Both the position numbers and the translations under genes were made by a program. 64,000 nucleotides of DNA, from positions 9,353,983-9,417,982 of the forward strand of contig NC_087077.1 in assembly GCF_026151205.1 (NCBI RefSeq). The letters run 5' to 3'. The notes under the pieces are model-generated. The model did not search any database and was not told the DNA's origin. It was given only the letters and a program-made list of their open reading frames with translations. The stretch is from Bolinopsis microptera. Lineage: Eukaryota > Ctenophora > Tentaculata > Lobata > Bolinopsidae. The stretch's first letter is position 1. The number at the start of each line of letters is the position of its first letter. Of this stretch, positions 32,240 to 43,104 are shown one piece after another.

Positions 32240-32559
32240 TAGATACTAACGAGGGAAAAGAATATTCAAACAATATACACATAATATAGCAATGGCCAAT
32301 TGGCTGACTATAAGGTCATGGCCTGAACAAACAATTTTTTTAAAATAATCAAGTGATGCTAAAGCAGAGCACAAATGTGTAATAAGTTAATAGATTAAAA
32401 AACTGATTCATGTGATGCATTCGCAGAGCACAGATAAAAAATACTGATTCAATGATTAAAATCATAGCTGTGAGTGTCAATAAATTACTGTGTCGTAAAA
32501 AAAGGAATGATGCACACGTGATCTGAGATACCAATATCTCTATATCAAAAGGATAGTGT
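32240..32559 (-). other. 3' UTR of PHD-RT copy 3
   Basis: Holds the family 3' segment TTCAAACAATATACACATAA (32263-32282), and two GATGCWnnnGCAGAGCACA repeats. A T10 run at 32230-32241 may mark the element end (A-rich on the minus strand). Confidence 0.5.
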
Positions 32560-34230
32560 CTAGAAACATTCATAGTCCATGGTGGCAGGTATCAAGTCAA
32601 ACGAAGTTACACTGACTGGCAATGTATACGATTGCCGTCTCCCTCTCTCACCCCTGACCGCTATCAGGGTGCTCCTGAGGATTGAGAATCTAATCCTGGT
32701 GCGCATGTAACACATAATAGCCGCATAGTCTTCTCCTCTCTTCTGGGATAGTTTTTCAGCGAGTCTCTTGTGGTATCTTGTGGCTTGTGGACCCCATCCG
32801 CCATTTGTTGAGTATATAAGTGGAGTAAAGGTGCCTTTTTCCACCTGGATGATTCTGTTGTTGTACTTTTTCATTTTCCTCATTTCATGAGCTTTATAGA
32901 TCTGTTCCATATCTTTTTTGTCATATGTGGGTGAGTTGGGGTGGGTAACACAGACATCAAAGAATGTTCGTTCAAATGTGCTCCAGAGACCTCGTGAGGA
33001 TACATCAGGTGCAGCTCTATCAGCATTGGTACCAACAATTTCTTCATTATCAAGGGGTATCAATGCTGGCTCAGTCACTACATCTCTGCATACATCACGC
33101 TGCAGCTCTGCATTTAGATCGCGGATGTTGTTGTGTCTCATAGAAACATAGCCACCTTTCTTGCATATAAGTGTGTGATTCACATTATTTCTCTCTCCAC
33201 AAGCACAGTGAAATGGGGTGTTAGGGATCTCCCAACCATAACGCAAGTACAGAGCATCACGGAACTCAATCTTGTTCAGGGAGTAGCCAAATCTCTTCAA
33301 TGGAAGTGCAGTAAGCCAACATCCTGAACCTTTCTCTTTGATGAACTGGAGAGATCTCTTTAGGTTGGGATCTCTTACACTGTCCTCTATTGATTTGCTA
33401 ACCGTAAATAAGTGTTTCTCCTTAATTGCCTTGAGACTTTTTATAGTGTCATTTTGAATTGACATGTTGTAATGTTCAAGGGTGTTTTGCTGGTTGATAA
33501 TCAGGTCTGTGAGGTCTTTTGTGATGGTGACTGAGGCTGTGAATTCTCTATTGCAGTTTTCAACTGGGTTGGAGATACCTAGGCCACCATGTCTGACTGG
33601 CAATGCAAATATGGAGCGGTCCAAGTCTGATACGTTCTTACCCAAGATTGCTGGAATAAAATCTGTTCTGATGCAATCCTCCAATGGTTGAAACAAGTGA
33701 CTTATACCCGGGATGGTCCTCTGAATGAACGTCCACCGGTGACAAATTCCCTTAGTATATGCAGTCAAAGCAGCTTGGGGCTCCTCAACAGCAATTGATG
33801 ACAACAGCTTGATGTCCTGACACCATTTATGGACTTTATCTGAGACATATTTGTTCTTAAAAGCTTCGCTGCCAATTGCTGCACCCAAATGGCGTTCTCC
33901 TTCAGACTCGATTTTAATACCAGTGCCTGAGAATACTTTCTGCGCAAGATCTAGGTCCTCGCTATTCTTCACAATCAGGACGGTCTTACTGGCTTTTGGG
34001 TAATATCCATACTTTGGTCCTTGCTCCAACAGCGTATCCCACCATATCTTAATACCTTCAATCTTTCCACCAGCACTACTGTCGTCTGCATACCAAGACT
34101 GTTTGCAAACACTGGGCTTGGAGGCTGTGGCTAGGTCATCTACTAGAGGCTTGATCCCTAATGCATAGAATGCCATTGCTGCTACATCTCCCTGAGTTGA
34201 ACCTTCCTCAGACTTAAGTTGGTAGTGGTC
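32560..34230 (-). pseudogene. PHD-RT copy 3, C-terminal half
   Basis: Begins at DHYQLKSEEGSTQGDVAAMA (RT motif B) and continues with motif C SWYADDSSAGGKIEG, LPVRHGGLGISNP, the zinc-like CACGERNNVNHTLICKKGGY and the nuclease-like domain PDVSSRGLWSTFERTFFDV. The open frame extends to 34377, but the first 49 codons (MSLLSLLSLL...) are antisense readings of the inserted element's repeats, not retroelement protein. The frame is intact from the junction to the stop. Confidence 0.75.
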
Positions 34231-34425
34231 CTCGGTGGGGGGGGTATTACTGTCCATTTTGTCCATTTTGTCTTTGTCTTTTTTTACATTTTTTTGTGAA
34301 GGACAGTGTTTTGTGGACAAAATGGACAAAATGGACAATACTAGGGACAAAAGGGACAAAAGGGACAAAAGGGACAAAAATTTTGGACAAATGAGACAAA
34401 AAATTAGACAAGCTCAAATGTAGAG

Positions 34426-35264
34426 GTAAAACAAAATTTAGTAAAACAACATTTTTATTTACCACAAAACAACCAATACATATTTAATATTATTATACAT
34501 TTATAAATAAATATAAATCTAAATCAGCTATATACTCAATACACAGCCCGCCGCGCAGACAGCCACACATTGCTGAGAGATTCTCAGGTGCAGATGTAAG
34601 CGCTGCGCGCGCGAGGTTTTTTATCTTACAATTACATGTAACGATATATTATTAATTATCAGAGAATTTTAGAAGCAAAAAATTTATTGCATATTGGGAA
34701 AATTTCGGTCGTTAACGCAGTTAACGCGAGCGCAACTTGAGCAAAGCGCAACTTGAGCAAAGCGCGAGCGCATGCGGAAAAGGATCGCGTAGCTAGTCAA
34801 GATGTTGATAAATATTTGGCTTGTGGCGCGATGTGTTGCTCTAACTATAGCCCTCTCGCTTGCAGTAGCGCGCGACCGCCGGAGGCGGATGACTTGTGGA
34901 ACAAGTGCGCCCGCAGCGGCGCGAAAGCACTTGGTTAGCTAGGTGAACGCGATGTGCCTTGTAGGATGAAATCCTACTAGCTGACGCCACTCGCAGCTGT
35001 GCTGCTCGCTGTACGTCAGCGATTGAAATTTATAATATATATCGTGACATGTAATTGTAAGATTACAAACCTCGCGCGCGCGGCGCTTACATCTGCACCT
35101 GAGAATCTCTCAGCAATGTGTGGCTGTCTGCGCGGCGGGCTGTGTATTGTGTATATAGCTGAATTTAAATTTAGATTTATTTGTAAATGTATAATAATAT
35201 TAAATATGTATTGATTGTTTTGTGGTAAATAAAAATTTTGTTTTACTAAAATTTTGTTTTACTA
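34426..35264. repeat. Inverted repeat, arms of about 215 bp
   Basis: 34426-34645 reads inverted at 35045-35264 with few differences: TAAAACAAAATTTAGTAAAAC at the ends and GCTTACATCTGCACCTGAGA inside. The 400-bp spacer contains direct repeats of GCGCAACTTGAGCAAA. It is probably a foldback MITE nested in the 3.7-kb element. Confidence 0.8.
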
Positions 35265-36267
35265 TACGCGTATCACCCATTAAGATGTGCCTCCCGACGC
35301 GCAACGCAATTTTTCTCGTTGCTCGTCGGACGTCGACGAACAACGAAGCTCGTTGCGACGCGCCGCGTAATGACAAATGAGCTGCCAGGCTAGGACATCG
35401 TCCTGGTCCAAAAATTTTGGCGAGCGATTTTCTCCAAAAATTTTATGTGGGCGCTGACTTCCACTCTGGCTAGGTTTCTTCTTACCCAGCGCGCGTTCCT
35501 TAATGGGATGAGGTAAAATTAGGTAGAAAGAATCCACTGACTTCCAATTCCATGTACTCTGGCCTGGCCAGAGTGCTTTCATAAAACTCAATTACTAGCT
35601 TGGCGTTGTAGGAGTGAAGCGAGTGATACACATTACTTTGACTAAACTCTTGCTGATCACAATACAGTACAGGGAGGTGGGTAACACGGCTCGCAGTTGC
35701 AGTTGCGGCTCCTCGCTGGTTGATATCAATGAGGATACACCCAACACACTAAAATATTCGTGAAATATGTGATTATAATGAAAAAATATGATCTCAGGGC
35801 CCATTTTATACCAAAATTTGTCAAAACTACTCGCACTTGTCAAAGCTTCCTCATTTTAAACACATTTAATGATTATTATCATATCTAACTTATGGTGGAT
35901 CTTCATTTTAAGCCATCAAAGAGCATGCTGGTGTGTATGAAAATACTTTAATCCTATTGTCCAATGTCCATTGATATAGTCTGGGCTATGCGCGCGCGCG
36001 CGTTAACAAACATGAATTTTCTCCCTCAGTATCTATCTAAAGCTTTTAAAGACATGATTTGAATGCTATCCTACTCAGCACATGAGTGCTGCAGGATGGT
36101 GAAAAAAATCTATAAAAATCATTAAATGTGGAAGATATGAGGTCATATGATATGTGTGCGCGCGAAATTGCCAGAGGAAACAGATAGTGTAACTCAGAAA
36201 GAGCACAAAAGGAATAGTTTGTGAGATATTGAGGTTATACTCCAAAAAATGTACAATGATGTCACAC

Positions 36268-36612
36268 TTCACCTAACCATGTGCTTTCGCGCCACTTCGG
36301 GCGCGCTTGTTTCACAAGGGCGCAAGGGCTCTGGATAGAGCAAATGTCACACCAGAAAATCCCTATTTTTTGTATATTTAACCTCATATCTCGAACGCGC
36401 AGTACTAGATTGAGCTAAACTTGGTCAGGTTTTGTAGCTTTGACTATCCTCAATCATATGGAACAGGAATAAAACTGTTTAGATGTTATATCTTAATTAT
36501 ATTAGGCACTTAGTTCACCTAACCATGTGCTTTCGCGCCACTTCGGGCGCGCTTGTTTACCGCCGTGAGGCGGGCGCGCGTTACTGCAATTGCAAGGGCT
36601 CTGGATAGAGCA
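36268..36612. repeat. Duplicated GC-rich segment
   Basis: CACCTAACCATGTGCTTTCG...GGGCGCGCTTGTTT is present at 36270-36316 and 36517-36561, each followed by GCAAGGGCTCTGGATAGAGCAA. Related pieces occur near 34835, 42033, 42366 and 56985. It is a dispersed repeat family of unknown class. Confidence 0.6.
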
Positions 36613-38007
36613 AGGCACTTAGTTCTGAAAAGTGAGTATGTCATTAATGCTGCTTTCACTGCAATGATTGTCAATCAATAGGAGGATCAGCATGATACAC
36701 AGGTTAAAGTGTTACCAACATGATATAAATCATTTTATGAGCAAGAAGATTGCAAAAAATTAAAACAGCGCGAAATCAAGCCTGTTAGAAAATAAGTCAC
36801 CCTATGAAAAAGAAGATCTACAAAGAAAAATAGAAGATGTTTAAATCAATCGACCAACTGAGTAGCAACAGCACAAAACTTATGATTGAAAGACTGGAAG
36901 ACACAGCTGAAAAGTTACCTGGGGACCCCAGGCTGTTGTGTTCATTAACATAACAACATCGAATAAAGATTCGGCGGAATGACAGGCTGAGCGCAGCCCA
37001 GTAACTGAAAAGTAAAATACAATTTTTAAAAGTAAAATACAATTTTTATTTTCCACAGAAGAATCAATACATATTGAATTATAAATATCCGATAATTCCA
37101 TTAATAATCATTAAAAGTTGCTTCGTCATTTGTAAAATCAAAAACCGAAAAGCCGTACTCTGAACGCGCGCGGCATTTTTCTGCAGCTGCCTAGCTTGTA
37201 GCCGCTAACATCAAAGCCGCGGCGCGCGCCCAGTGCTGGGGTTCATTTTCATTAACAATTAAACTTGGTCAAACATATTTATATACAGTTCCTAAATTAA
37301 ATCAATAATCATGTTAATATGAGTATTCAACACTACTCGACAACAAATATTTGCCGGCCCATCGACAATTTAGTCGCCGAAACAAAAATCAAACGTTTGC
37401 TTTTTCGTTTCGGGAACTGTTTGAACTCAGTACTATATCCGACTAATCTTACTTTATAATGGTTAAAAAACCAAGTAAAAAGATTTTCCTCGATGGGCCG
37501 GCATTCGCAACCGCGAAACTTTTTGAGTACGACAAAAGAAGCTAAATGTAAACAACTGTGGAACAAGAAGGAACGCTTCCTCAGACACAAGAAGCATAAA
37601 GAATCGACACCCTGTACCCTATCGGAAATCAGCGACTTCTCTTTACTGTCCATTTTGTCCCTGTTATGTCAATTTGTCTCGTTTGTTGACCATTGTTAAT
37701 GGTCTGGCCCGGCGCGCGCTACTTCGTAGCACTTACCGTTTCGAGAAAAAATCGGCGCGCGCTACTTCGAAGAAATTTAGACGACTAACATCCGTCAACT
37801 CGTTTGTCTCTGTCCTTTTTGTCCATTTTGTCCATTTTGTCCCCGCCTTTTTTGTCTTTTTTGTCCCTTTTATCTTTTTTTGTCCATTTTGTCCCTTTTG
37901 TCCATTTTGTCCCTTTTGTCTTTGTCTTTTTTCAGTTTTTTTTGTGCAGGGACAAAATGGACAGTGGCACCCCCCCCCTCGGTAGTATTAATGATCAGGT
38001 CTGCTGG

Positions 38008-39913
38008 CTTTTAGAATTAGAATTAGAATTAGAATCAAATTTACACAGCAATACAATAAGAATAAAAAATAATTTAAGAAGCTTCAATCTGCTGTGCAGG
38101 ACATTCAAGTCAGTCGAAAACTGTTAGCAGAACACCCTTCTAGGGACATAAGGATATAGTATGTAAAACATAATGAGTAATAAATTAATGAGTGATAAAA
38201 TAAGATATGATTTAACAGTGAACTGTGGGCATGAAGGTAACAATTAAGATTACATAGATGCCCACTTTGGAATTACGTTAGTAATGTTATTTACAGATAT
38301 ACACAGAGAAGTATAGAACAATAATAGATTGGCAATGATAACAAATGGGAACGAACAAAGGAGATGTTTAAAGTTCTATACTTCTGGAAATAGGTCATAT
38401 AACGCAGGGGGCCTTTCCACCCGACAAAAACTCCAGCACCATAAAATTTGTTTCAGTTGTCACATAGCTAGAGTGTAAAAATAGTCGAAACTATTGTTTA
38501 TTTCATAGGATGAGACTCCTTGAATTACATCTGACATAAATTTAGATTTCATACATTGTGAGAATTTTACACTACATTCTATAGTCCTTATGTTCTCTGG
38601 AATTGTATTCCAACATTTTGCACCTAAATATGTAAAGGTTTTGTGTGTTCTGGATTTGTGAATATAAAGGTTGCACCTCTCAGCATCACGTGATCCTCCG
38701 GATACATAAGAAAATTTATCTGTAAATGATGATGGTGCAGCCTCATTAAGAATTTTATACATATACGTTGATAGATGGAGTTGTCTTCTTAAGTGTAAGG
38801 GTAACCACTTCATATTTCGATATACATTTACTGATAGTTCCTGCCAATGAACATCCAGAGCAATTTTTGCTACTTTCTTGTACAATATATCAAGAGAATT
38901 AAGTTTGGTTTTGGCAGCCCTACACCATATTATATCCAGGTAGTCAAATTGGGGGAGCATAAGAGCATTAACAAACATTTTTCTATATTTCAGTGGAAGA
39001 AGATTTTTCGACCTGTATAATGCCCCTATTCTTTTAGCAATTTTTGATTTCACATAATCAATATGGTCTTGAAAGTTCAATAAATTGTCTATCATGAGAC
39101 CTAAATATTTTTGAGATTTAGTTTCTTCTATAAATAGGCATTCTTTTTCCAAATCCAGAGGGATTGATAACGTGTCCAGATTAGGTGATCTATCAAATAC
39201 AATGAATGAAGATTTTGCAGTATTTAGTCTCAGCTTGTTGATTCTAAGCCATTCATACACTATTTTCATATCCTTAATTACATTCTCATATATGCCTCGG
39301 GAAATGTTATCAAAATATAGTGCACTGTCATCTGCAAATAGGTAAACAGTAGATTGTGTGCAATTTCTACTGAGATCATTTATGAATAAACTAAATAGAA
39401 TTGGTCCTAATATGCTACCCTGTGGCACACCTGTTTTAACAGGGAGTGATGTGCTTACATTACCACGTATTTTGGTGTGCTGCTTTCTGTCCCCAAGGTA
39501 GCTTTTGAACCATTTTATGACAAAGCCATCAACTCCATAATACTTAAGTTTTTTTAACAAAATATTATGGCTTACTGTATCAAAGGCCTTTTTAATATCT
39601 AAGAATACAATTGCAGGTTTCTTCTGTGATTCCTTAGACGTAAATATTTTATCAAATAGATTAAGCATTAGAAAAGTGGTGGAATGATCTTTTCTAAAAC
39701 CATACTGATGGTTGGTAAGCAGTTTATTTGTTTCAACATACTCTGTAAGCTGTTGGTTAACAAAATATTCTATGCATTTTCCAAGTAGGGGGAGTATGGA
39801 TATTGGCCGGTAGTTATTTGGATCATTAGGGTCACCAGTTTTAAGAATTGGAGTGACTGATGCAATTTTACATGCCAACGGCATTGTTCCACTTTTCATA
39901 CTAAGGTTTATAA
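38008..39913 (-). mobile_element. CR1-like LINE inserted in PHD-RT copy 3
   Basis: 5'-truncated LINE with RT motifs PNNYRPISILPLLGKCIEYF, motif A IVFLDIKKAFDTVSHNIL, motif B KTGVPQGSILGPILFS and motif C YLFADDSALYF. Its 3' tail at 38011-38035 is a TTAGAA microsatellite (TTCTAA on the coding strand). The target appears to be the Asn-Pro codons of the host RT. Insertion is in the same orientation and by chance in frame with the host. Confidence 0.8.
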
Positions 39914-41603
39914 TATTTTGGTAGTGGTTCTTTAGATACTGATAGAGCGGAGGACAGATCTCATGAACATTGTGTAGGGCTGCTTCTCTATTAAGACGAT
40001 TGAACGCATTATCAGCGTCAACCTGTAGTATTGCTTCAGTGTCACTGTCTTCCCAGATCTGTCTCATTGCATGAATGGAAGCCTCTATTCCTGATTTGAG
40101 CCCTGCACAGGTCTGCAGTGGGCCAGCAGCATATTGTATATCAGTTTTGAAAGACATTATAACTGCTTTTCCAATGATTCTGCGCAATATCTCGCCGATT
40201 CCAATAGGTCTTACACCAGGTTTCCCGTTCTTATCCTGGCCTTTATCAAGAGGGATTAATCTGCATGCAGTGAACTCTTTCAGACAGCTATGATGGATAT
40301 CTTCTCTACAAAGGCGCCTTGCAACAATTGCTATAGACTCAGCAAGTGTCACTGATGCTTTGCCAAATGATTTGCTGCAGATGATATGCTTCCACAAATC
40401 TGAGTCCGTTAGTGTTGGGCCGCCTGATCCATCCAAATATAAACAAGCCCTCTTGACAGTCTCTGTGTCAATCCTCTCAAATATCACTTCCTGAGGTGGA
40501 GGAGTACTGTGAGGGTGCAGAACAACTGGATCTGCTTTAACAGCTGGAGGGTGTTTCTCCCCAAGGACCTGTTTAATGTTTGCTGTTAGGCTGTGAACTC
40601 CTAAGGTGTCATTGGAACTGTCAACATATTTGGTGGCTTGTTTAACTTTCCCAAGAAGCATTAGTCGGCAGAAACTCTTCTTCCTGGATTCCTCGCTGAT
40701 TTTTTGTTGCTGCACCAAGGCTTTCTGAATACTCCTGCACTCCATCATTAGATCGTCAAGTTCTCCATTTTTCCATTTAACCAAACGCTTGGTGAGATAT
40801 GTTACATGGTCTCTTGCTTTTGACTTGCTTGACGGTTTTTGCAACATGATTGGCAAGAAGATATGAACCAGTGCGAACGATAGCCTTTCCCACTTGGTAG
40901 CATCTGCAAATAAGAGGATGAGCCGAGTCAGTTCTTTTATAAAGTCGCTACCTGATTTACCTCTGGGAACTAGGAAAAGATTCTTTCTCCATGTCACCAT
41001 CTCTTGATAAACAGCTTGGACTTTCTCAGCTATCAACTCTTCACCAACCATTGAGCCCCAATTAATTTTGTTTGCTTTCACTGCTTGACAAGTATCACAA
41101 AACCATATCTCTTCATTATCCATCTCAGCGTACTCGGTTTCACTGATAAACAAACAAGGTGCATGGAACCATTCTTCACAGCCATCACAACCCAATGCCT
41201 TATCCGAATCCCCCACAACACTCCTACACACGGGACAGTTATAACAGATATCATTTTCCTCGTCAGGAGCATCAATGATCTGCTGGTTCTCTACATTATC
41301 CCTACATTTCTGACAAACCCACCGTTCACTGTCCACTGGTGCAGACTTGCCAAGACATTTAGGATGGAAAAATGTCTTACAGGAATCACATTGAATGCTA
41401 CAAGGTTCTGATATAAGATCTTTGGGACAGATTCCACATAACAGAGAAACAACAGGTGTAACATAAGCAATACCTTCAGAAGACAGGTGTTGAGATATCT
41501 CCGGATCACAGGTGTCTGGTAGCTGTACACTCTCTGTTTCTGCTGTCTTGTCTTCACCGCTGTTTGTTATCATCGTAGCGGACTTTCCATTGTCATACCT
41601 CAA
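38460..41603 (-). CDS. 1047-codon chimera: PHD-RT N-terminal half fused in frame to a CR1-like RT
   Basis: The first about 560 residues are PHD-RT copy 3. They include one cysteine-rich PHD-like unit (CGICPKDLISEPCSIQCDSC ... CQKC), a second (CPVCRSVVGDSDKALGCDGC ... CDTC), the helical domain LFLVPRGKSGSDFIKELTRL and RT up to motif A (LQVDADNAFNRLNREAALHN). After KNHYQN the frame enters the CR1-like LINE and stays open through its whole RT to the stop at 38460. The fusion is a product of insertion; whether it is translated is unknown. It marks a very recent insertion, as no stop has arisen in either part. The start Met at 41603 precedes a plausible N-terminus. Confidence 0.8.
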   Translation of the reverse strand: MRYDNGKSATMITNSGEDKTAETESVQLPDTCDPEISQHLSSEGIAYVTPVVSLLCGICPKDLISEPCSIQCDSCKTFFHPKCLGKSAPVDSERWVCQKCRDNVENQQIIDAPDEENDICYNCPVCRSVVGDSDKALGCDGCEEWFHAPCLFISETEYAEMDNEEIWFCDTCQAVKANKINWGSMVGEELIAEKVQAVYQEMVTWRKNLFLVPRGKSGSDFIKELTRLILLFADATKWERLSFALVHIFLPIMLQKPSSKSKARDHVTYLTKRLVKWKNGELDDLMMECRSIQKALVQQQKISEESRKKSFCRLMLLGKVKQATKYVDSSNDTLGVHSLTANIKQVLGEKHPPAVKADPVVLHPHSTPPPQEVIFERIDTETVKRACLYLDGSGGPTLTDSDLWKHIICSKSFGKASVTLAESIAIVARRLCREDIHHSCLKEFTACRLIPLDKGQDKNGKPGVRPIGIGEILRRIIGKAVIMSFKTDIQYAAGPLQTCAGLKSGIEASIHAMRQIWEDSDTEAILQVDADNAFNRLNREAALHNVHEICPPLYQYLKNHYQNIINLSMKSGTMPLACKIASVTPILKTGDPNDPNNYRPISILPLLGKCIEYFVNQQLTEYVETNKLLTNHQYGFRKDHSTTFLMLNLFDKIFTSKESQKKPAIVFLDIKKAFDTVSHNILLKKLKYYGVDGFVIKWFKSYLGDRKQHTKIRGNVSTSLPVKTGVPQGSILGPILFSLFINDLSRNCTQSTVYLFADDSALYFDNISRGIYENVIKDMKIVYEWLRINKLRLNTAKSSFIVFDRSPNLDTLSIPLDLEKECLFIEETKSQKYLGLMIDNLLNFQDHIDYVKSKIAKRIGALYRSKNLLPLKYRKMFVNALMLPQFDYLDIIWCRAAKTKLNSLDILYKKVAKIALDVHWQELSVNVYRNMKWLPLHLRRQLHLSTYMYKILNEAAPSSFTDKFSYVSGGSRDAERCNLYIHKSRTHKTFTYLGAKCWNTIPENIRTIECSVKFSQCMKSKFMSDVIQGVSSYEINNSFDYFYTLAM

Positions 41604-41640
41604 TAAATGTAATAGATTTGTAGTGTTGTAATTAGTTTAA

Positions 41641-41992
41641 AATTTATGCTTATATGTGATTGAGTGGTGTCAGGGATGGAGGGTGGGGGAGGTGTGGGCG
41701 GGAAAGTGACAATTACAGTACAATGTCAAAAAAATTTAGTCTTCTGTTGAGGTTGAGAAGGAAATGCCAAATGGTCTGGACTTTAAGGATTTGGCAATTT
41801 TAGGAAGAATGGGGTCCCAGAGGGGACTACATTTGGGTGCGCGGTCTGTTCTGTTCATGGATGAATTAAAGTATATTAAAATTGAAAATGTAGGTTTTTT
41901 TTTCAATTTTCACCCGGGATATACTTTAATATACTACATTATATTTATATGTGAAAAATGTCAAATGTTGTTTTATTTAATGTGTAGTATAG
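41641..41992. other. 5' flank of PHD-RT copy 3, nothing recognised
   Basis: Contains GC-skewed stretches (GGATGGAGGGTGGGGGAGG) and TATACTTTAATATACTA-like repeats. No gene is seen. Confidence 0.35.
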
Positions 41993-42085
41993 ATTTGATT
42001 CACGATGTCAATCCTTCGCAGCTCGGTGAGGTTGCTCTAACCAGAGCCCTCTCGCTTGCAGTAGCGCACGACCGCCGTAGGCGGC
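41993..42085. repeat. Left TTTGATTCACGATGTCAATCC segment, inverted at 57864-57891
   Basis: TTGATTCACGATGTCAATCC TTCGC here reappears inverted as GCGAAGGATTGACATCGTGA ATCAA at 57862-57886. Diverged copies are at 57068 and 57372. It is followed by the GCTCTAACCAGAGCCCTCTC GCTTGCAGTAGCGC family repeat. It may mark the outer end of the inverted-repeat block. Confidence 0.6.
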
Positions 42086-42465
42086 AAAATATATGTATAT
42101 ATATATATATCAACTATCAACTTGTGAAACAAGCGCGTCACGCAGTACGCGTATACACATGGCTATGTGAATCGGTGAGGCACAGTGGTGCATTTCGCCG
42201 ATCTACCGAAGATGTGGTTGCGAGAAAAATTATTTGATGCGCGGCGCGACCCAGTAGTGCATCGCGATACAAGTATAGATTAAATTTACCTTTCATGTAA
42301 AGTTAGTTTTGTTCGAAGATATTGATACTTGACCAATTTATGAGCCAAAATATTTGGAGGACTTCACTTCACATAGCCATGTGCCTACGCGTACTGCGTG
42401 ACGCGCTTGTTTCACGGCGGTCGCGCGCTACTGCAAGCCACAGGAGGAGCTAAGTGCAAAGAAAC

Positions 42466-42668
42466 TGTCACTAACTGCTACAAACTGCCACTAACTGCCA
42501 CTAACTGCCACAAACTGCCACTAACTGCCACAAACTGCCACTAACTGCTACAAACTGCCACTAACTGCCACTAACTGCTACAATCGCGCCCACGCATTTG
42601 CGCGCGACAGTAGCAGTTAGTGGCAGTTAGTGGCAGTTAGTGGCAGTTAGTAGCAGTTAGTGGCAGTT
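42466..42668. repeat. Palindromic array of ACTGCCACTA / ACTGCCACAA units
   Basis: About ten units of AACTGC(C/T)AC(T/A)A on the left turn into the complement TAGTGGCAGT on the right, around a centre with CGCGCCCACGCATTTGCGCG. A sister array lies at 56700-56960. It is a perfect template for hairpins. Confidence 0.85.
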
Positions 42669-43104
42669 TTTATGCGCGTCGGGATTTCAAATCGAGCGCT
42701 CATCAATTTTTATAATAGCAAGTCCGCAGCGTTTAGAGCTGCATTGTTGATTATTGGGCAGCGCTCAGCCTGTCATTCCGCCGAATCTCTATTCATTAAT
42801 GAACATGATAGCCTGAGGTTCCCAGGTAACATTGTTGACTAAACCAGACTGTGCACGTTGTGCTAGATGTCAAATGTTGCAGATAGCGTATACGTTTTTT
42901 AAAACTATGTTTTAATTTGATTTGACTTGACTTAACTTGTAGTAAACGGTCGGCCGTTTTACAACACGGCAATGACTGCTTGTGTTAGTTTCGACACTAA
43001 ATATTTTGTTCTCGCTGCATGAGTATATAAATGTTTGATATGAATTATGAAATGAGAAGTCGTGTATTATGTAATATAATAGATTCAGAAGGTAACACGA
43101 CTCC

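Larger units (their letters stand above)
34237..37978. mobile_element. 3.7-kb TIR element with GGACAAAATGG-type terminal arrays
   Basis: The left end is G8-TATTACTGTCCATTTTGTCC and the inverted right end is G8-TGCCACTGTCCATTTTGTCC. Inside each end are arrays of (G)GACAAAA(T/G)GGACAAAA units (34250-34400; 37638-37964). CTCGGT flanks both ends (34231-34236; right copy in the C run to 37983), a 6-bp duplication. No transposase is found. The interior holds a 215-bp inverted repeat pair and GC-rich hairpin segments. Precise excision restores the PHD-RT frame. The 6-bp duplication does not point clearly to one superfamily. Confidence 0.75.
32230..41640 (-). mobile_element. PHD-RT family retroelement, copy 3, split by two insertions
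   Basis: The N-terminal half is 39914-41603, a short bridge is 37979-38007, and the C-terminal half is 32560-34230, followed by a 3' UTR to about 32230. A CR1-like LINE occupies 38008-39913 and a TIR element 34237-37978. Removing both joins the RT frame through ...YLKNHYQN-PADLIINTTE-DHYQLKSEEGSTQGD, matching the uninterrupted order in copy 1. It is the most complete member of the family here. Confidence 0.8.

Noticed and set aside
34231-34377. N-terminal leader MSLLSLLSLL... of the 605-codon frame as a signal peptide
   Set aside because: These codons are antisense to the GGGACAAAAGGGACA array of the inserted element and are not part of the retroelement protein.
42030-42085. tRNA-derived SINE (GCTCTAACCAGAGCCC-like repeat)
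   Set aside because: No A and B box pair at proper spacing and no cloverleaf can be drawn; kept only as a dispersed repeat.
42466-42668. CRISPR-like array
   Set aside because: Units are contiguous 10-mers without unique spacers and reverse into a palindrome; the DNA is animal.
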